Shown piece after piece: positions 16,969 to 25,974 of a DNA stretch of 64,000 nucleotides. A model generated the notes under the pieces. That model had not been told where the DNA came from. It did not search any database and worked only from the letters and a program-made list of their open reading frames with translations. Origin of the DNA: an uncultured Steroidobacter sp. (GTDB lineage: Bacteria > Pseudomonadota > Gammaproteobacteria > Steroidobacterales > Steroidobacteraceae); contig NZ_CALFXI010000109.1 in NCBI RefSeq assembly GCF_937958065.1, positions 62,001 to 126,000 on the forward strand. The letters are read 5' to 3'. Position numbers and translations under genes: made by a program. Numbering within the stretch: position 1 is the stretch's first letter; each line of letters begins with the position of its first letter.

Positions 16969-19547
16969 GGTGTCCTCGATGACTGAGGCAGACGGCTCGA
17001 AAGCTTGATATCCCGCGACGATGCGCCGACGAGGATGCGCCTCGCGCCCTCGGCCTTGCGCCAGCCTCGCTCCGTTTCGGACCAGTACGATTGCTGCCTC
17101 GGTGTCACGTGCACGGTCAGCGTCTTCTGCTCGGCCGGTGCCAGCTCCACTCGTTCGAATCCGACCAGCGTCTTCGGCGCCATCGCCACCGGCGCTTTCG
17201 TCGGGCGCTCCAGATAGACCTGCGGCACATCGGCGCCGGCGACCTTGCCCGTGTTGCTGACCGTAAAGCTCACATCGAAGCCCTCAGCGCGCGGCGTCAC
17301 TTTCAGATTCGAGTAGGCGAACGTGGTGTACGAGAGCCCGAAGCCGAACGGATGCAACGGCGCGATCTTGTGTTCATCGAAGTGACGATAGCCGGTGAAG
17401 ATGCCTTCCGAGTACACCACCTGCTTGTTCACGCCGGTGTAGCGTTCGGGATGCTTGGGATCGAAGGCCGCGACATGGGAGAAGTGCTTCGGGAACGTCA
17501 TGGCCAGTCGGCCGCCCGGATTGGTCTTGCCCAACAGCACGTCCGCCGTGGCCCAACCGCCCTCCTGGCCCGGATACCAGAGGTACAGAATGGCCTTGAC
17601 CCGATCGCGCCAGGGCATGTCATGCGGACTGCCGCTGTTGAATACGACGATGGTTCGCGGATTCACTCGTGACACGGCCGCGATCAGCTCGTCCTGATCG
17701 TTCGGCAGTTGCAGCGCCTGATCCGGATCGTCGAACTCACCGCTGCGCGCCCACGCGAAGATCACGGCCGTGCGTGCTTGCTTTGCAGCCGCGACCGCCT
17801 CGGCGATGTTCTGCTTGCGCATGGCCGGCGTGACCCACGCGAGTCGGATCTGCAGTTTCGATTCGGGCTCGGCCTGACCCTCGACTTCGATGGCGTACCG
17901 CTTGCCCGCGACCAGATCGACGCTGTACTGCGCGTTGTCCAGGCCATCCTTGGTCGGCACGACGCTCGAATATTTGCGCGGAATGCCATGACCGAAGCGC
18001 ACTGCCGCCGAGTAGGCGCGCGGCTGCCCATCGATCTTTAGCACGCCCGTGCCGCCCCAGCTGTGAACTTGCAGTGCATAGGTGCCGCTCTCATTCACTT
18101 CGAGCGTGCCGCGCCAGGAATAGCCCTGCCCGATCGGCAAAGCCTGCTCGCCGGTGAAGTTGACGCCCGCATCGATCCCCAGCGGCGTCGAGTCGAACGC
18201 ACGACGCATGAGCCCGGCACCCTGACCGCCGTCAGGCTTGAGAACCTCGGCCGGAATCGCAACGCCCGTTAGCTCGTCGCCAACGACGTGCTTCAACGGC
18301 GCGCTCGAACCCAGCGAGCGCTGTAACGCCTCGCGCGGTGAAACGAAGCGCGACTCGAAGCCGGAAACGCCCGGCCCGATCGCCAGCTGATCGGCCGTGG
18401 GTCCGATCAGCAACACCTCGGCCGCGGCCTCTTTGCTCAACGGCAGAATGTTTCCTTCATTCTTCAGCAGCACCGTGCCCTCGCCCGCCAGCTTGCGAGC
18501 GAACGCTGCGTGACCTTCGACATCGATCGCGGCAGGCCCCGGCACTCTGGTCCCGTCGAGGAACCCGAACCTCTCCATTTGAGTGAGCACGCGCCCGACC
18601 GCACGATCCAGGGCCTCGCCGCTGACCTGGTCGGTTTCGATGGCCGCCTTCAGTCGCGCTCCCCACTTCGCACCTTCACGCCCGGTGGGATATTGCGGAC
18701 CGACGCCGGGCATCTCCATGTCCAGGCCGGCGACGATGGAGGGCGTGCTGCGATTCGCATGCCAATCGGACACGACGAAGCCCTCCCACCGCAGCTCATC
18801 ACGCAACAGGCCGATCAGATTGCCGGGGTTCTCCGCGTTCCAGAAGCCATTGGTCTTGTTGTACGAGGCCATCACCGAAGCCACGCCCGCCTGCAGCGCC
18901 GCTTCGAATCCCGGCAGATAGATCTCGTGCAGCGTGCGCGGGTCGATGATGAAATCGAAACCGTCCGCGCCAAAGATGCCGCCGCCCTGATGCAGCGACT
19001 GATTGTTGGCGATGAAATGTTTGGCGTTCGCGAGCGTGCCGGTCGACTGGATGCCCCCGATCTCGGCGGCCGCCAGCTGACCGATGACGAACGGATCCTC
19101 GCCGAAGCTCGTGACATTCCGCCCCCAGTTCGGCAACCGGGACAGGTTGACCATCGGCCCGAGCAGCACATCGTTGCGAGTGGCGCGCGATTCGCGCCCG
19201 AGGATCTCACCGTACTGCTTCGCGTACTCTCGACTGAACGTCGCGGCCAGCGCGATGGGCTGAGGCAGCGCCGTGGTTTCATATCTCACATACACGTTCG
19301 CTGGACCATCGGCCATACGCAGCGGCGGAACCCCAAGTCGAGGTACGCCGGCAATGTAACCAGCGCCGCCGTTGTATGCGGGATCGCGCGACCCCTGCAC
19401 CATCGTCAGCTTCTCGTCGAGCGTCATTTGCGAGACGATCGCCTGCACGACCGGTGAGAAAACGACGCTGACCTCCGGGGTGCTCGCATTCGCCGTCGCC
19501 GCCAGTGACAGCGTTGCCAAAACAAGGCGTAGCGCGTTCGATCGCAT
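16965..19547 (-). CDS. Family 3 glycoside hydrolase (beta-glucosidase) with PA14 insertion
   Basis: After a signal peptide, the N-terminal TIM barrel starts QMTLDEKLTMVQG and contains the nucleophile Asp in FVVSDWHANRS. The second domain (GTVLLKNEGNILPL, then AWARSGEFDD) follows. A PA14 domain of about 140 residues is inserted between them (EQALPIGQGYSWRGTLEV, then YALQVHSWGGTGVLKIDG), and a fibronectin III-like domain closes the protein (GKVAGADVPQVYLERP). PA14-bearing GH3 enzymes often act on aryl glucosides or short oligosaccharides. The ATG was chosen over a GTG two codons upstream because of GGAG spacing. Downstream of a TonB receptor, it probably hydrolyses the imported glycoside in the periplasm. 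Confidence 0.92.
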   Translation of the reverse strand: MRSNALRLVLATLSLAATANASTPEVSVVFSPVVQAIVSQMTLDEKLTMVQGSRDPAYNGGAGYIAGVPRLGVPPLRMADGPANVYVRYETTALPQPIALAATFSREYAKQYGEILGRESRATRNDVLLGPMVNLSRLPNWGRNVTSFGEDPFVIGQLAAAEIGGIQSTGTLANAKHFIANNQSLHQGGGIFGADGFDFIIDPRTLHEIYLPGFEAALQAGVASVMASYNKTNGFWNAENPGNLIGLLRDELRWEGFVVSDWHANRSTPSIVAGLDMEMPGVGPQYPTGREGAKWGARLKAAIETDQVSGEALDRAVGRVLTQMERFGFLDGTRVPGPAAIDVEGHAAFARKLAGEGTVLLKNEGNILPLSKEAAAEVLLIGPTADQLAIGPGVSGFESRFVSPREALQRSLGSSAPLKHVVGDELTGVAIPAEVLKPDGGQGAGLMRRAFDSTPLGIDAGVNFTGEQALPIGQGYSWRGTLEVNESGTYALQVHSWGGTGVLKIDGQPRAYSAAVRFGHGIPRKYSSVVPTKDGLDNAQYSVDLVAGKRYAIEVEGQAEPESKLQIRLAWVTPAMRKQNIAEAVAAAKQARTAVIFAWARSGEFDDPDQALQLPNDQDELIAAVSRVNPRTIVVFNSGSPHDMPWRDRVKAILYLWYPGQEGGWATADVLLGKTNPGGRLAMTFPKHFSHVAAFDPKHPERYTGVNKQVVYSEGIFTGYRHFDEHKIAPLHPFGFGLSYTTFAYSNLKVTPRAEGFDVSFTVSNTGKVAGADVPQVYLERPTKAPVAMAPKTLVGFERVELAPAEQKTLTVHVTPRQQSYWSETERGWRKAEGARRILVGASSRDIKLSSRLPQSSRTP

Positions 19548-19574
19548 CGACACTCCGTCTGGAAGAACATTTGC

Positions 19575-19608
19575 GGTCCATGCCGGGCGCGCTCGCCCGG
19601 CATGGACC
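19575..19608 (-). terminator. Perfect 15-bp hairpin between receptor and beta-glucosidase genes
   Basis: GGTCCATGCCGGGCG pairs perfectly with its complement across a four-base loop in the 69-base gap between the receptor stop and the glucosidase start. No T-run follows on the leftward strand. It may be a partial terminator or an mRNA stabiliser that lowers glucosidase expression relative to the receptor, as is common between differently expressed genes in an operon. Confidence 0.6.
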
Positions 19609-19622
19609 CTCGGGGGGACTGA

Positions 19623-21932
19623 TTACTCGAACCGGAAGCCGAAGGTCAGGCCCCACTCGCGCGGCCGGCCGAGCGTGCCGTTGTCCATCTGATCCGTCGG
19701 AATGTAGAACCCGTTGATGCGGTAGTACTCGTTCGTCAGGTTCGAGCCGAACAGCGACACGTCCCACTTGCCGTTCGGTGGCGCATACACGATGCGAGCG
19801 CTGAGCAGACCATACGCGGGGATCACCGACTTCTGGATGTCAGCCGCGGTGTCCACCTCGTCCTGCCAGCCGTAGTCGGTGCGGAACGTCAGCGCGCCCG
19901 ACGTGAGCTGCAAGTCGTACTGAGCGCCGATGCTGTACGACTTCTCCGGCGCATACGGGAAACGCGCACCGAGCGGAATCGCAGTCGACGTTCCCAGGTC
20001 GGTGTACTCCGAGTCGAGCCACCCCAGGCCGTAGTTGATGGTGAAGTTGTCGCTGACCAGCACCACGCCTTCGATCTCAACGCCCTTCACTTCCGCCTTG
20101 CCGGCGTTGGTCGTGGTCGGGAAGCGAGGAATGATTTCCTCGCTGACCTGGATGTCTTCGTACTGGCCGTAGAACACCGAAGCGTTGAAGCGCAGCCGCC
20201 GATCGAACAGGTCCGAGCGCAGGCCGATCTCGTAGTTCTTCAGCGTTTCCGGATCGAAGCCGATCGCCAGCCCGTTGACGTTGTTGACGCCGCCCTGGTT
20301 GAAGCCTTCGGAGTACGTCAGATACGTCATGATGTCCGCAGTCCACTGGTACTGGAACGACAGACGCGGTGCGATGTTGGTCCACTTGTCGCCGAGCGCC
20401 GTGCCCGCACGCGCCGGGCCACCATCGGTTTCCACGTTCAGCACCGGCGAACAACAAGCCACCGGCACCGGGATGCGCGGGTTGTACTGTGCGTTCGTCA
20501 CTTCGTCCTCGTTGTAGCGGGCACCGGCCGTGATCGAGAACTTGTCGGTCACGTCATAGGTCCACTCGGCGAACACCGCCCAGCCTTCGGTCTTGGTGTA
20601 CGACAGCTGATCGATCACGGGCGCGAAGAAGAAGCCGCCGACATAGGCCGAAGCGAGCGCGTTACGCGCCGGATCGACTTCGCGCTTCAGATCGTTCGCC
20701 AGCCAGTTGATGCGGCGGCCGTAGGTTTCGTTGTTGTAGTAGTACAGGCCATTGGTGCCGTGGAAGCGCTCGCCGCTGAACAGGAACTGCAGCTCGGCGG
20801 TGGTCTCTTCGGGCTCGCTGTAGTTCGCCCCGTCAAAGATGTGATACGGCGTACCGTCGAAGTCCGCGTAAGCCGTCGTCCTGATCTCGCGACGGCTGCC
20901 GATGCCTTTCAACGCCCAGGTGTCGTTCAACTCGTAGTTGATCTCGGTGGAGAACGACTTGGACCTGGTGTACAGCTCCGGACCGTTGTAATCGCTGGCC
21001 GTCTTGCGCTGTTCCCGGGCGCCATAGACGTAATCCTGATTGATCGGCAGGCCGGCGGCCTCGTACAGGCACGGGAAATTCGGCGCGCCGCCCGGAAAGT
21101 TCGCCGGCGGATTCGGATCGCCCACGCACACCGGATTGAGCGCCCACACCGTGGATGGATTGCCATTGGTGCGCTGATCGTCGTAGCCCGCGGCGATACG
21201 CCAGTTGAACGAGTCAGTGGGCTGCCACAGCAGATCCAGGCGACCGGTCGTGTCGTTCTGGCTGCCGAAGCGTTTGTCGATCGTCGTGCTCGGCACGAAG
21301 CCGTCGCGCGACAGCTTGGCTGCGGTGATCTTGGTGAGGAACGTCTCGCTCAACGGAATGTCGATGTTGGCGGACACGTCGAAGCGATCGTACGAGCCGA
21401 TCGAGGACTTCACCCGCCCGCCAAAGGTGTCCTGCGGGCGCTTGGTGATGTATTGGATCGCGCCGCCGATGACGTTCTTGCCGAACAGCGTGCCTTGCGG
21501 CCCGCGCAGCACTTCGACTCGATCCACTTCGACGATGTTCATCAGCGTGCCGGCGCTGCTGTTGGAGGCGATGCCGTCGACGTAGACGCCGACGTTCGGC
21601 AGACCGCGCATGCGGAAGCTGCCGCCCTGACGGCCGAAGAAATTGGTGCTGGCGATCACGACGTTCGGCACCATGCGGTTCAAGCCTTCGGTGCTGTCGA
21701 TGCCGCGCATCTCCAGATCTTGCGTGCCCATCGCGGTAATGGCGAGCGGCACTTCCTGCAAGCTCTCTTCACGGCGGCGGGCCATGACCAGCACTTCTTC
21801 CAGCCCGCTGCCGGACACGGCAGTATCGGTGACTGGAGCGGCGGCGTCCTGCGGCGCGGCGGCCAGACCCGATGAGGCGGACAGCAGCGCCAGGCCATAC
21901 AGGTTCAGCGAATTTCTTGGCAAGCGAAGCAT
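19623..21932 (-). CDS. TonB-dependent receptor, glycoside-linked
   Basis: A signal peptide (LALLSASSGLAAA) leads to a TonB-box region (LEEVLVMARRREESLQ) and a plug domain (GLNRMVPNVVIASTNFFGRQGGSFRMRGLPNVGVYVDGI, in part), followed by a 22-strand barrel ending with the aromatic C-terminal WGLTFGFRFE. There is no STN domain, so it transports without FecR signalling. The class resembles the iron-complex/sucrose receptors of sphingomonads and Steroidobacter. It heads the set with beta-glucosidase, unknown secreted protein and isomerase, which suggests uptake of a glycoside. Confidence 0.92.
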   Translation of the reverse strand: MLRLPRNSLNLYGLALLSASSGLAAAPQDAAAPVTDTAVSGSGLEEVLVMARRREESLQEVPLAITAMGTQDLEMRGIDSTEGLNRMVPNVVIASTNFFGRQGGSFRMRGLPNVGVYVDGIASNSSAGTLMNIVEVDRVEVLRGPQGTLFGKNVIGGAIQYITKRPQDTFGGRVKSSIGSYDRFDVSANIDIPLSETFLTKITAAKLSRDGFVPSTTIDKRFGSQNDTTGRLDLLWQPTDSFNWRIAAGYDDQRTNGNPSTVWALNPVCVGDPNPPANFPGGAPNFPCLYEAAGLPINQDYVYGAREQRKTASDYNGPELYTRSKSFSTEINYELNDTWALKGIGSRREIRTTAYADFDGTPYHIFDGANYSEPEETTAELQFLFSGERFHGTNGLYYYNNETYGRRINWLANDLKREVDPARNALASAYVGGFFFAPVIDQLSYTKTEGWAVFAEWTYDVTDKFSITAGARYNEDEVTNAQYNPRIPVPVACCSPVLNVETDGGPARAGTALGDKWTNIAPRLSFQYQWTADIMTYLTYSEGFNQGGVNNVNGLAIGFDPETLKNYEIGLRSDLFDRRLRFNASVFYGQYEDIQVSEEIIPRFPTTTNAGKAEVKGVEIEGVVLVSDNFTINYGLGWLDSEYTDLGTSTAIPLGARFPYAPEKSYSIGAQYDLQLTSGALTFRTDYGWQDEVDTAADIQKSVIPAYGLLSARIVYAPPNGKWDVSLFGSNLTNEYYRINGFYIPTDQMDNGTLGRPREWGLTFGFRFE

Positions 21933-21977
21933 TGCGTTTCCCCCATGATCAGCAGATGTTTTCGTCAGCTACTGGAA

Positions 21978-22006
21978 ACAAAACGTATGGTTCGCTCCGG
22001 TACCGA
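21978..22006 (-). promoter_or_regulatory. Predicted promoter of the receptor gene at 19.6-21.9 kb
   Basis: Reading leftward, AATGTCGGTA holds a -35-like TCGGTA, then 17 bases, then TTTTGT. The -35 block differs by two bases from the element before the secreted protein at 41.9 kb (AATGTCGACA). It leaves a leader of about 40 bases with GGGGGA near the ATG. Confidence 0.4.
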
Positions 22007-22026
22007 CATTCTGGTCGGCGCTGTCC

Positions 22027-23253
22027 TCATGCCTCGGCCAGCGCCGCATCGAGCTTGCGAGGCGCGGTCTCGCGCAGAAACAAACTGACCACGACGCCCG
22101 CGCATAGACCGATCAACGCCATCGTGAGCACGTGCTGAATTCCATAGGCCTGCGCGACATTGCCGGCGATCGCGGGCGCGATACCGCCGCCGAAAATCTC
22201 ACCCGTGCCGATGATGATGCCGGCGGTCGAAGAGATCAGGCCGCGCGGTGCCGCTTCAGCCGCGATCGGGCCCGTGATCAGGCCCAGCAATCCGAAACAG
22301 AAGAAACAACAGACGAATAGCAGTGCAAACAGCAGCGCTGGATTGGCGCCGACATTCATGAAGGCATAGAGGAATGCCGCGCCCAGCACGAAGCCACCGA
22401 TGGCCACGAGCCTGCGGCCGAGCAGATCCGAGGCGCCCGGCAACACCACCTGGCCCAGGAAGCCGCCGAAGCCGATCGCGGAAGTGACGAAGCCCATCTG
22501 CACCGTCGTGAGCTTCAGATAATCCACCAGATAGTTCGGCACCATCGCGCTCAACACGAAGATGCCACTCATCGCGCACATCAGCGCGATCATGCCCAGC
22601 TTCACGTTCGGATGTTTCAGCAGATCGCCGAGCGGCGCGCGCTGCGCTTTGGCATTCGCACCGACCGTCGCCGGCTCGCGAATCAAACGCCACATCAGCA
22701 CGCCCAGGATCAAGCCGGGAATGGCGACCAGCACGAACACCCAGCGCCAGTTCACGACCTGCAGGAGCTGAGTCGCGATGATGGGACCGAGCGCGAGGCC
22801 CATCAGCGGAAACGCACTCTGTTGTACGCCCAGATTGAAACCGCGCCGAGTCGGCAGTGACGCGTCGGCGGTCGCGGCGAAACTGGTGGGACAGAACGAG
22901 CCTTCGGTGATGCCCATCAGCGCGCGAATGAAGATCAAGCTGGTCAGACCTTGCGCGAATCCGCTCATGCCCGACAGCAGCGAGAAGCCGATGATGGCCG
23001 GCACCAGGATCTTGCGCCGACCCAGCCGATCGGAGAGCCCGCCCGCGACGATCGCGAACACGCCCCACGCAAGACCCAGCGCGCCGATCAGATTGCCGAG
23101 CGCCTGATAGTCGAGCCCGAGATCCTGCATCATCGAAGGGAACAGTGGCGCGATGATCCATCGGTCCAGTCCCACCAGACCGAACGCCAGCGTCAGCAGC
23201 GTGACGGCCTTCCATTCATACGACGTGTCCCACTGCGCTTGCGAACTGGTCAT
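22027..23253 (-). CDS. Major facilitator superfamily transporter
   Basis: Twelve membrane helices are predicted over 408 residues, with the MFS motif A (GGLSDRLGRRKILV) between helices 2 and 3 and a similar DLLGRRLVAIGG motif in the second half. It belongs to the group that includes ExuT/phthalate or hexuronate permeases. It lies in the same direction as the receptor/beta-glucosidase unit and could carry the released aglycone or sugar across the inner membrane. Substrate not determined. Confidence 0.87.
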   Translation of the reverse strand: MTSSQAQWDTSYEWKAVTLLTLAFGLVGLDRWIIAPLFPSMMQDLGLDYQALGNLIGALGLAWGVFAIVAGGLSDRLGRRKILVPAIIGFSLLSGMSGFAQGLTSLIFIRALMGITEGSFCPTSFAATADASLPTRRGFNLGVQQSAFPLMGLALGPIIATQLLQVVNWRWVFVLVAIPGLILGVLMWRLIREPATVGANAKAQRAPLGDLLKHPNVKLGMIALMCAMSGIFVLSAMVPNYLVDYLKLTTVQMGFVTSAIGFGGFLGQVVLPGASDLLGRRLVAIGGFVLGAAFLYAFMNVGANPALLFALLFVCCFFCFGLLGLITGPIAAEAAPRGLISSTAGIIIGTGEIFGGGIAPAIAGNVAQAYGIQHVLTMALIGLCAGVVVSLFLRETAPRKLDAALAEA

Positions 23254-23344
23254 CGCTCATCCCCCGAAAGCTGTTTGATAAGGAGGACGGCATGACGTGC
23301 GCCGCCCTGCTCGATTCGTTGTCGGCGCTACCGCACTCGGGCGG

Positions 23345-23743
23345 TCATTCGAAACTGCCGCCCCACTTCCAGCCGTCGGCGGGCCGCTCGATCTGGTTCA
23401 GCCGGATCTTGTGATCGGTTTCTTGACGACCCGGCGCGCCAGTGACGATCACGATATCGCCGGGCTTCAGCGACTCGCGCGAGGCCTGGCCGTCTTTGGC
23501 GAGCGCGCCGGCGGCAGCCCATTCCACGGCATAGCGCACTTCCTTGCCGTCCGGGCCGGGCGCCAGGACGATGATCATCGAGTGCGGATTGCGAAACATG
23601 AACTGCACCACCTTGCCTTTGATGGTGACCGACTTGTCGATGTAGTAGGTCGCCGGGAAGGAATGATGTGCCAGCGACGGCCCGGCGGCCGAGAGCAACG
23701 CGGCGGCGACACAGCCGCTCACAAGGCGTGCGAACGAAACCAT
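23345..23743 (-). CDS. DUF6152 family periplasmic protein (copy 2)
   Basis: The signal peptide (ARLVSGCVAAALLSAAGPSLA) ends at the family's AHHSF motif. The mature 107 residues share the pattern of the copy at 14.9 kb: KGKVVQFMFRNPHSMIIV matches EGTVVEYNWRQPHVHIIV, and LKPGDIVIVTGAP matches FKPGDKITIVGNP. The ATG sits behind GAGGAAACACC. Function unknown. It opens the leftward cluster with the MFS transporter and receptor. Confidence 0.82.
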   Translation of the reverse strand: MVSFARLVSGCVAAALLSAAGPSLAHHSFPATYYIDKSVTIKGKVVQFMFRNPHSMIIVLAPGPDGKEVRYAVEWAAAGALAKDGQASRESLKPGDIVIVTGAPGRQETDHKIRLNQIERPADGWKWGGSFE

Positions 23744-23774
23744 GGTGTTTCCTCTTCGAAGCGATCTGCTGTCG

Positions 23775-23803
23775 GATAAACGAAACACCGGCGGCGCTGT
23801 CGA
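23775..23803 (-). promoter_or_regulatory. Predicted promoter of the DUF6152/MFS genes
   Basis: Leftward, AATTGTCGACA contains TCGACA, then 17 bases, then TTTATC. A leader of about 24 bases with GAGGA follows. The TGTCGACA core is an 8-base palindrome, so a regulator could also bind there. Confidence 0.55.
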
Positions 23804-23877
23804 CAATTCTTGTCCCGGCGCGCGCGTGCGGCACGTATCAACGAGCGGGCAATCGCGCCCCACTTGCGGAGATTCCG

Positions 23878-24322
23878 ATGAAATATTTGTTTGCAGGCGC
23901 GGCCGGGCTGCTGCTGGCCGCCGGCGTCGGCCTGGCCGGCGGCGCCCAGGATCTGTCGGCCAACAAGGCGCTGGTGGAACAGTTCTTCCGTGCCGTCGGG
24001 TCGCGTGACAAGCAGACCGTGATCCGAATCGTGCGCGAGGACTACATTCAGCACATGCCGAACATTCCGTCCGGGCGGGCCGCGATCCTCAACTAACATC
24101 GACATGGTGGCGCCCAAGGGCAAGGGCGTCATGCCGAAGTTCGCGCGCGTCATCGCCGAAGGCGACCTGGTCGCCGTGCACTTCCGTCGGGAGGATCCCA
24201 ACGGGCCGGTCGCCACGATCGAAATCTTCCGCATCCAGGACGGCCAGATCGCCGAGCACTGGGCCGTGACGGAAGCCATTCCGCCGGAAGAGCAGGCTCG
24301 CAACAAGAACGGCATGATCTGA
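23878..24322 (+). pseudogene. SnoaL-like protein gene interrupted by a frameshift
   Basis: The first part reads as a signal peptide (MKYLFAGAAGLLLAAGVGLAGG) followed by ANKALVEQFFRAV and DYIQHMPNIPSGRAAIL, typical of SnoaL/NTF2-like fold proteins, and then meets a TAA at 24094. The rest of the fold continues in the next forward frame (DMVAPKGKGVMPKFARVIAEGD, in part, then VAVHFRRED and IEIFRIQDGQIAEHWAV) to the stop at 24322. One extra base, or two missing, near 24085-24098 would explain this. A GGAG ribosome site precedes the first ATG. It could be a true pseudogene or a sequencing error. Confidence 0.85.
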
Positions 24323-24328
24323 GTCAGC

Positions 24329-24360
24329 GATACGGGGCAGCGGCAACGCTGCCCCGTATC
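24329..24360. terminator. Bidirectional hairpin between convergent genes
   Basis: A perfect 14-base-pair stem (GATACGGGGCAGCG and its complement) with a GCAA tetraloop lies between the SnoaL-like remnant and the convergent metallo-beta-lactamase gene. Its position right after both stops supports a shared terminator, although T-runs are absent. Confidence 0.7.
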
Positions 24361-24367
24361 GGGTCGA

Positions 24368-25960
24368 TCAATAACGCTTGCTGACGATGGGACAACCCGG
24401 GAAGTAGTTGCCCTTGGCAAGCTCCGCCGCGCAACGCTCGCGAGCGCGCTGCACGCCGCCCTTCACCATGTCGATCACCTCGGCAGGCTTCATGATGCCC
24501 ATATGGACGGTCGAGAGCGTCTGCACTTCGAGCTTGTAATGCTCGACGTTGTCCATGTAGTTGTCCGCCCAGAACTGATAGTCGCGCGCCGCGGTGGCCA
24601 TGTCACCTTCCACGAACACCTTGGACGCCGGCACGTAGGCAAACACCGCGTCGGCCATGTGCGTGTTGGCGCGACCCCAATACAGATCCACCGTGGCCTT
24701 CGAATCCGACAGTCGCAGATGGTCATCGAAGCCGCGGAACTTGAACGGCTTGCGGTTCTTCTCCAGCGCATCCGGGTAATCCGGCGCGCGGCGCTCGGCC
24801 ATTTCACGGAAGATTGCTTCGTTGCCATGACGCGAAACGACGGTGAGCCCTTCGGCCACGCCGACACGGAATCCCGCCGTGTGATCGAAGTGATGATGCG
24901 AAGGAATGTACTCGGTGAGCGGCTTGCCCGGCACCAGCGTGCGCGCCTTGTCGATCGCCGCCTTCGCCGCGGCCGGACTGCCGCCGAGCTCGAAGATGGC
25001 CAGATGATCGGCGAACTCGAACACCGTATTGCCGTACGGCGTCAGGCGCCAGACACCCGGGGCCACCTGCGTTGCCTCGGATGTGACTACGGGATCCGCA
25101 TCGGATGCGGAGCGCACCGCCTCTGGTGCGGCGAGATCGGCGATCTGTGTGTCGACCGCATAGTCGTCGACATACATCTTGAAATAATCGACGTTGCGCC
25201 AGTCGATGCGAGTGACGTAACCCAGCGGCAACTGCAACCCGCCATACGGCGCGTAGCCACTGAAATGCGTGGTCAGCGTCACCTGCCCGAGGTTGCTGTG
25301 AGGATTCTTCCAGCGCACCCAGCTCGGCAGCTTGGAACGGGCATCGATGGCGAAGCTCAGCTGGTCCCCCTGCTGCAGGGTCAGGTCGAGCACGGTGAGC
25401 CCGCCTTCCTGCCGGGGCGCGCCGAGCTTGTTGGCGGGATCGAGTGCCGCCCGCACCAGCGCCACTGGATTGTTCAGCATCCACATGCGGCGCATGTGCA
25501 CACCATCGATATGCAACGGGCTTTCGATCCATTTGCGCGAACGGGTGATCTTGCCGTCGGGCGCCGTCTCATAGGCGATGTCGCCGTCGAGCACCAGATT
25601 GGCCTGCGCGAACGAGTGACCGAACACCGCCGCGAACGGGAACAGGAAATTGCGCCGTTCGAGCTGCTGGAAACGGCCGTGCTCCAGATCGTAGACGCGC
25701 TTGAGATCGTTCGCCGCCTGATACTTCTGCGGCGCTTCGGGCGAGCCGCTGATGTTGCCGCCGCCGAACATATAGGCGTACTGGCCATAGCCGGTCAGCG
25801 TGATGTTCCTCACGGAGCGCACCCTGTCGAGCCCGCCCAACGCCTCGGCCGCTGCAGTCACGATCGCTTTGTCGTCACTGGATGCGTGCGCGTGCATTGC
25901 GCCGAACGCCAGCGCGCCCGAGAGCAGTGTCGCGAGACCATGGAGCCATCGTCTTGTCAT
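24368..25960 (-). CDS. Metallo-beta-lactamase fold hydrolase, periplasmic
   Basis: A signal peptide (WLHGLATLLSGALAFGAMHAHA) is followed by an N-terminal outer-membrane-lipoprotein-like domain of about 220 residues and a C-terminal MBL domain with the zinc motif HHHFDHTAG. The first two-thirds resemble proteins of the LolA/MBL fusion type. It is the last gene of the hydroquinone operon. The ATG at 25960 follows GGGGGAACA; an alternative ATG at 25978 overlaps the stop of the preceding gene. Its substrate is unknown, and a role in handling an aromatic ester or lactone is only a guess. Confidence 0.82.
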   Translation of the reverse strand: MTRRWLHGLATLLSGALAFGAMHAHASSDDKAIVTAAAEALGGLDRVRSVRNITLTGYGQYAYMFGGGNISGSPEAPQKYQAANDLKRVYDLEHGRFQQLERRNFLFPFAAVFGHSFAQANLVLDGDIAYETAPDGKITRSRKWIESPLHIDGVHMRRMWMLNNPVALVRAALDPANKLGAPRQEGGLTVLDLTLQQGDQLSFAIDARSKLPSWVRWKNPHSNLGQVTLTTHFSGYAPYGGLQLPLGYVTRIDWRNVDYFKMYVDDYAVDTQIADLAAPEAVRSASDADPVVTSEATQVAPGVWRLTPYGNTVFEFADHLAIFELGGSPAAAKAAIDKARTLVPGKPLTEYIPSHHHFDHTAGFRVGVAEGLTVVSRHGNEAIFREMAERRAPDYPDALEKNRKPFKFRGFDDHLRLSDSKATVDLYWGRANTHMADAVFAYVPASKVFVEGDMATAARDYQFWADNYMDNVEHYKLEVQTLSTVHMGIMKPAEVIDMVKGGVQRARERCAAELAKGNYFPGCPIVSKRY

Positions 25961-25974
25961 TGTTCCCCCGGATG

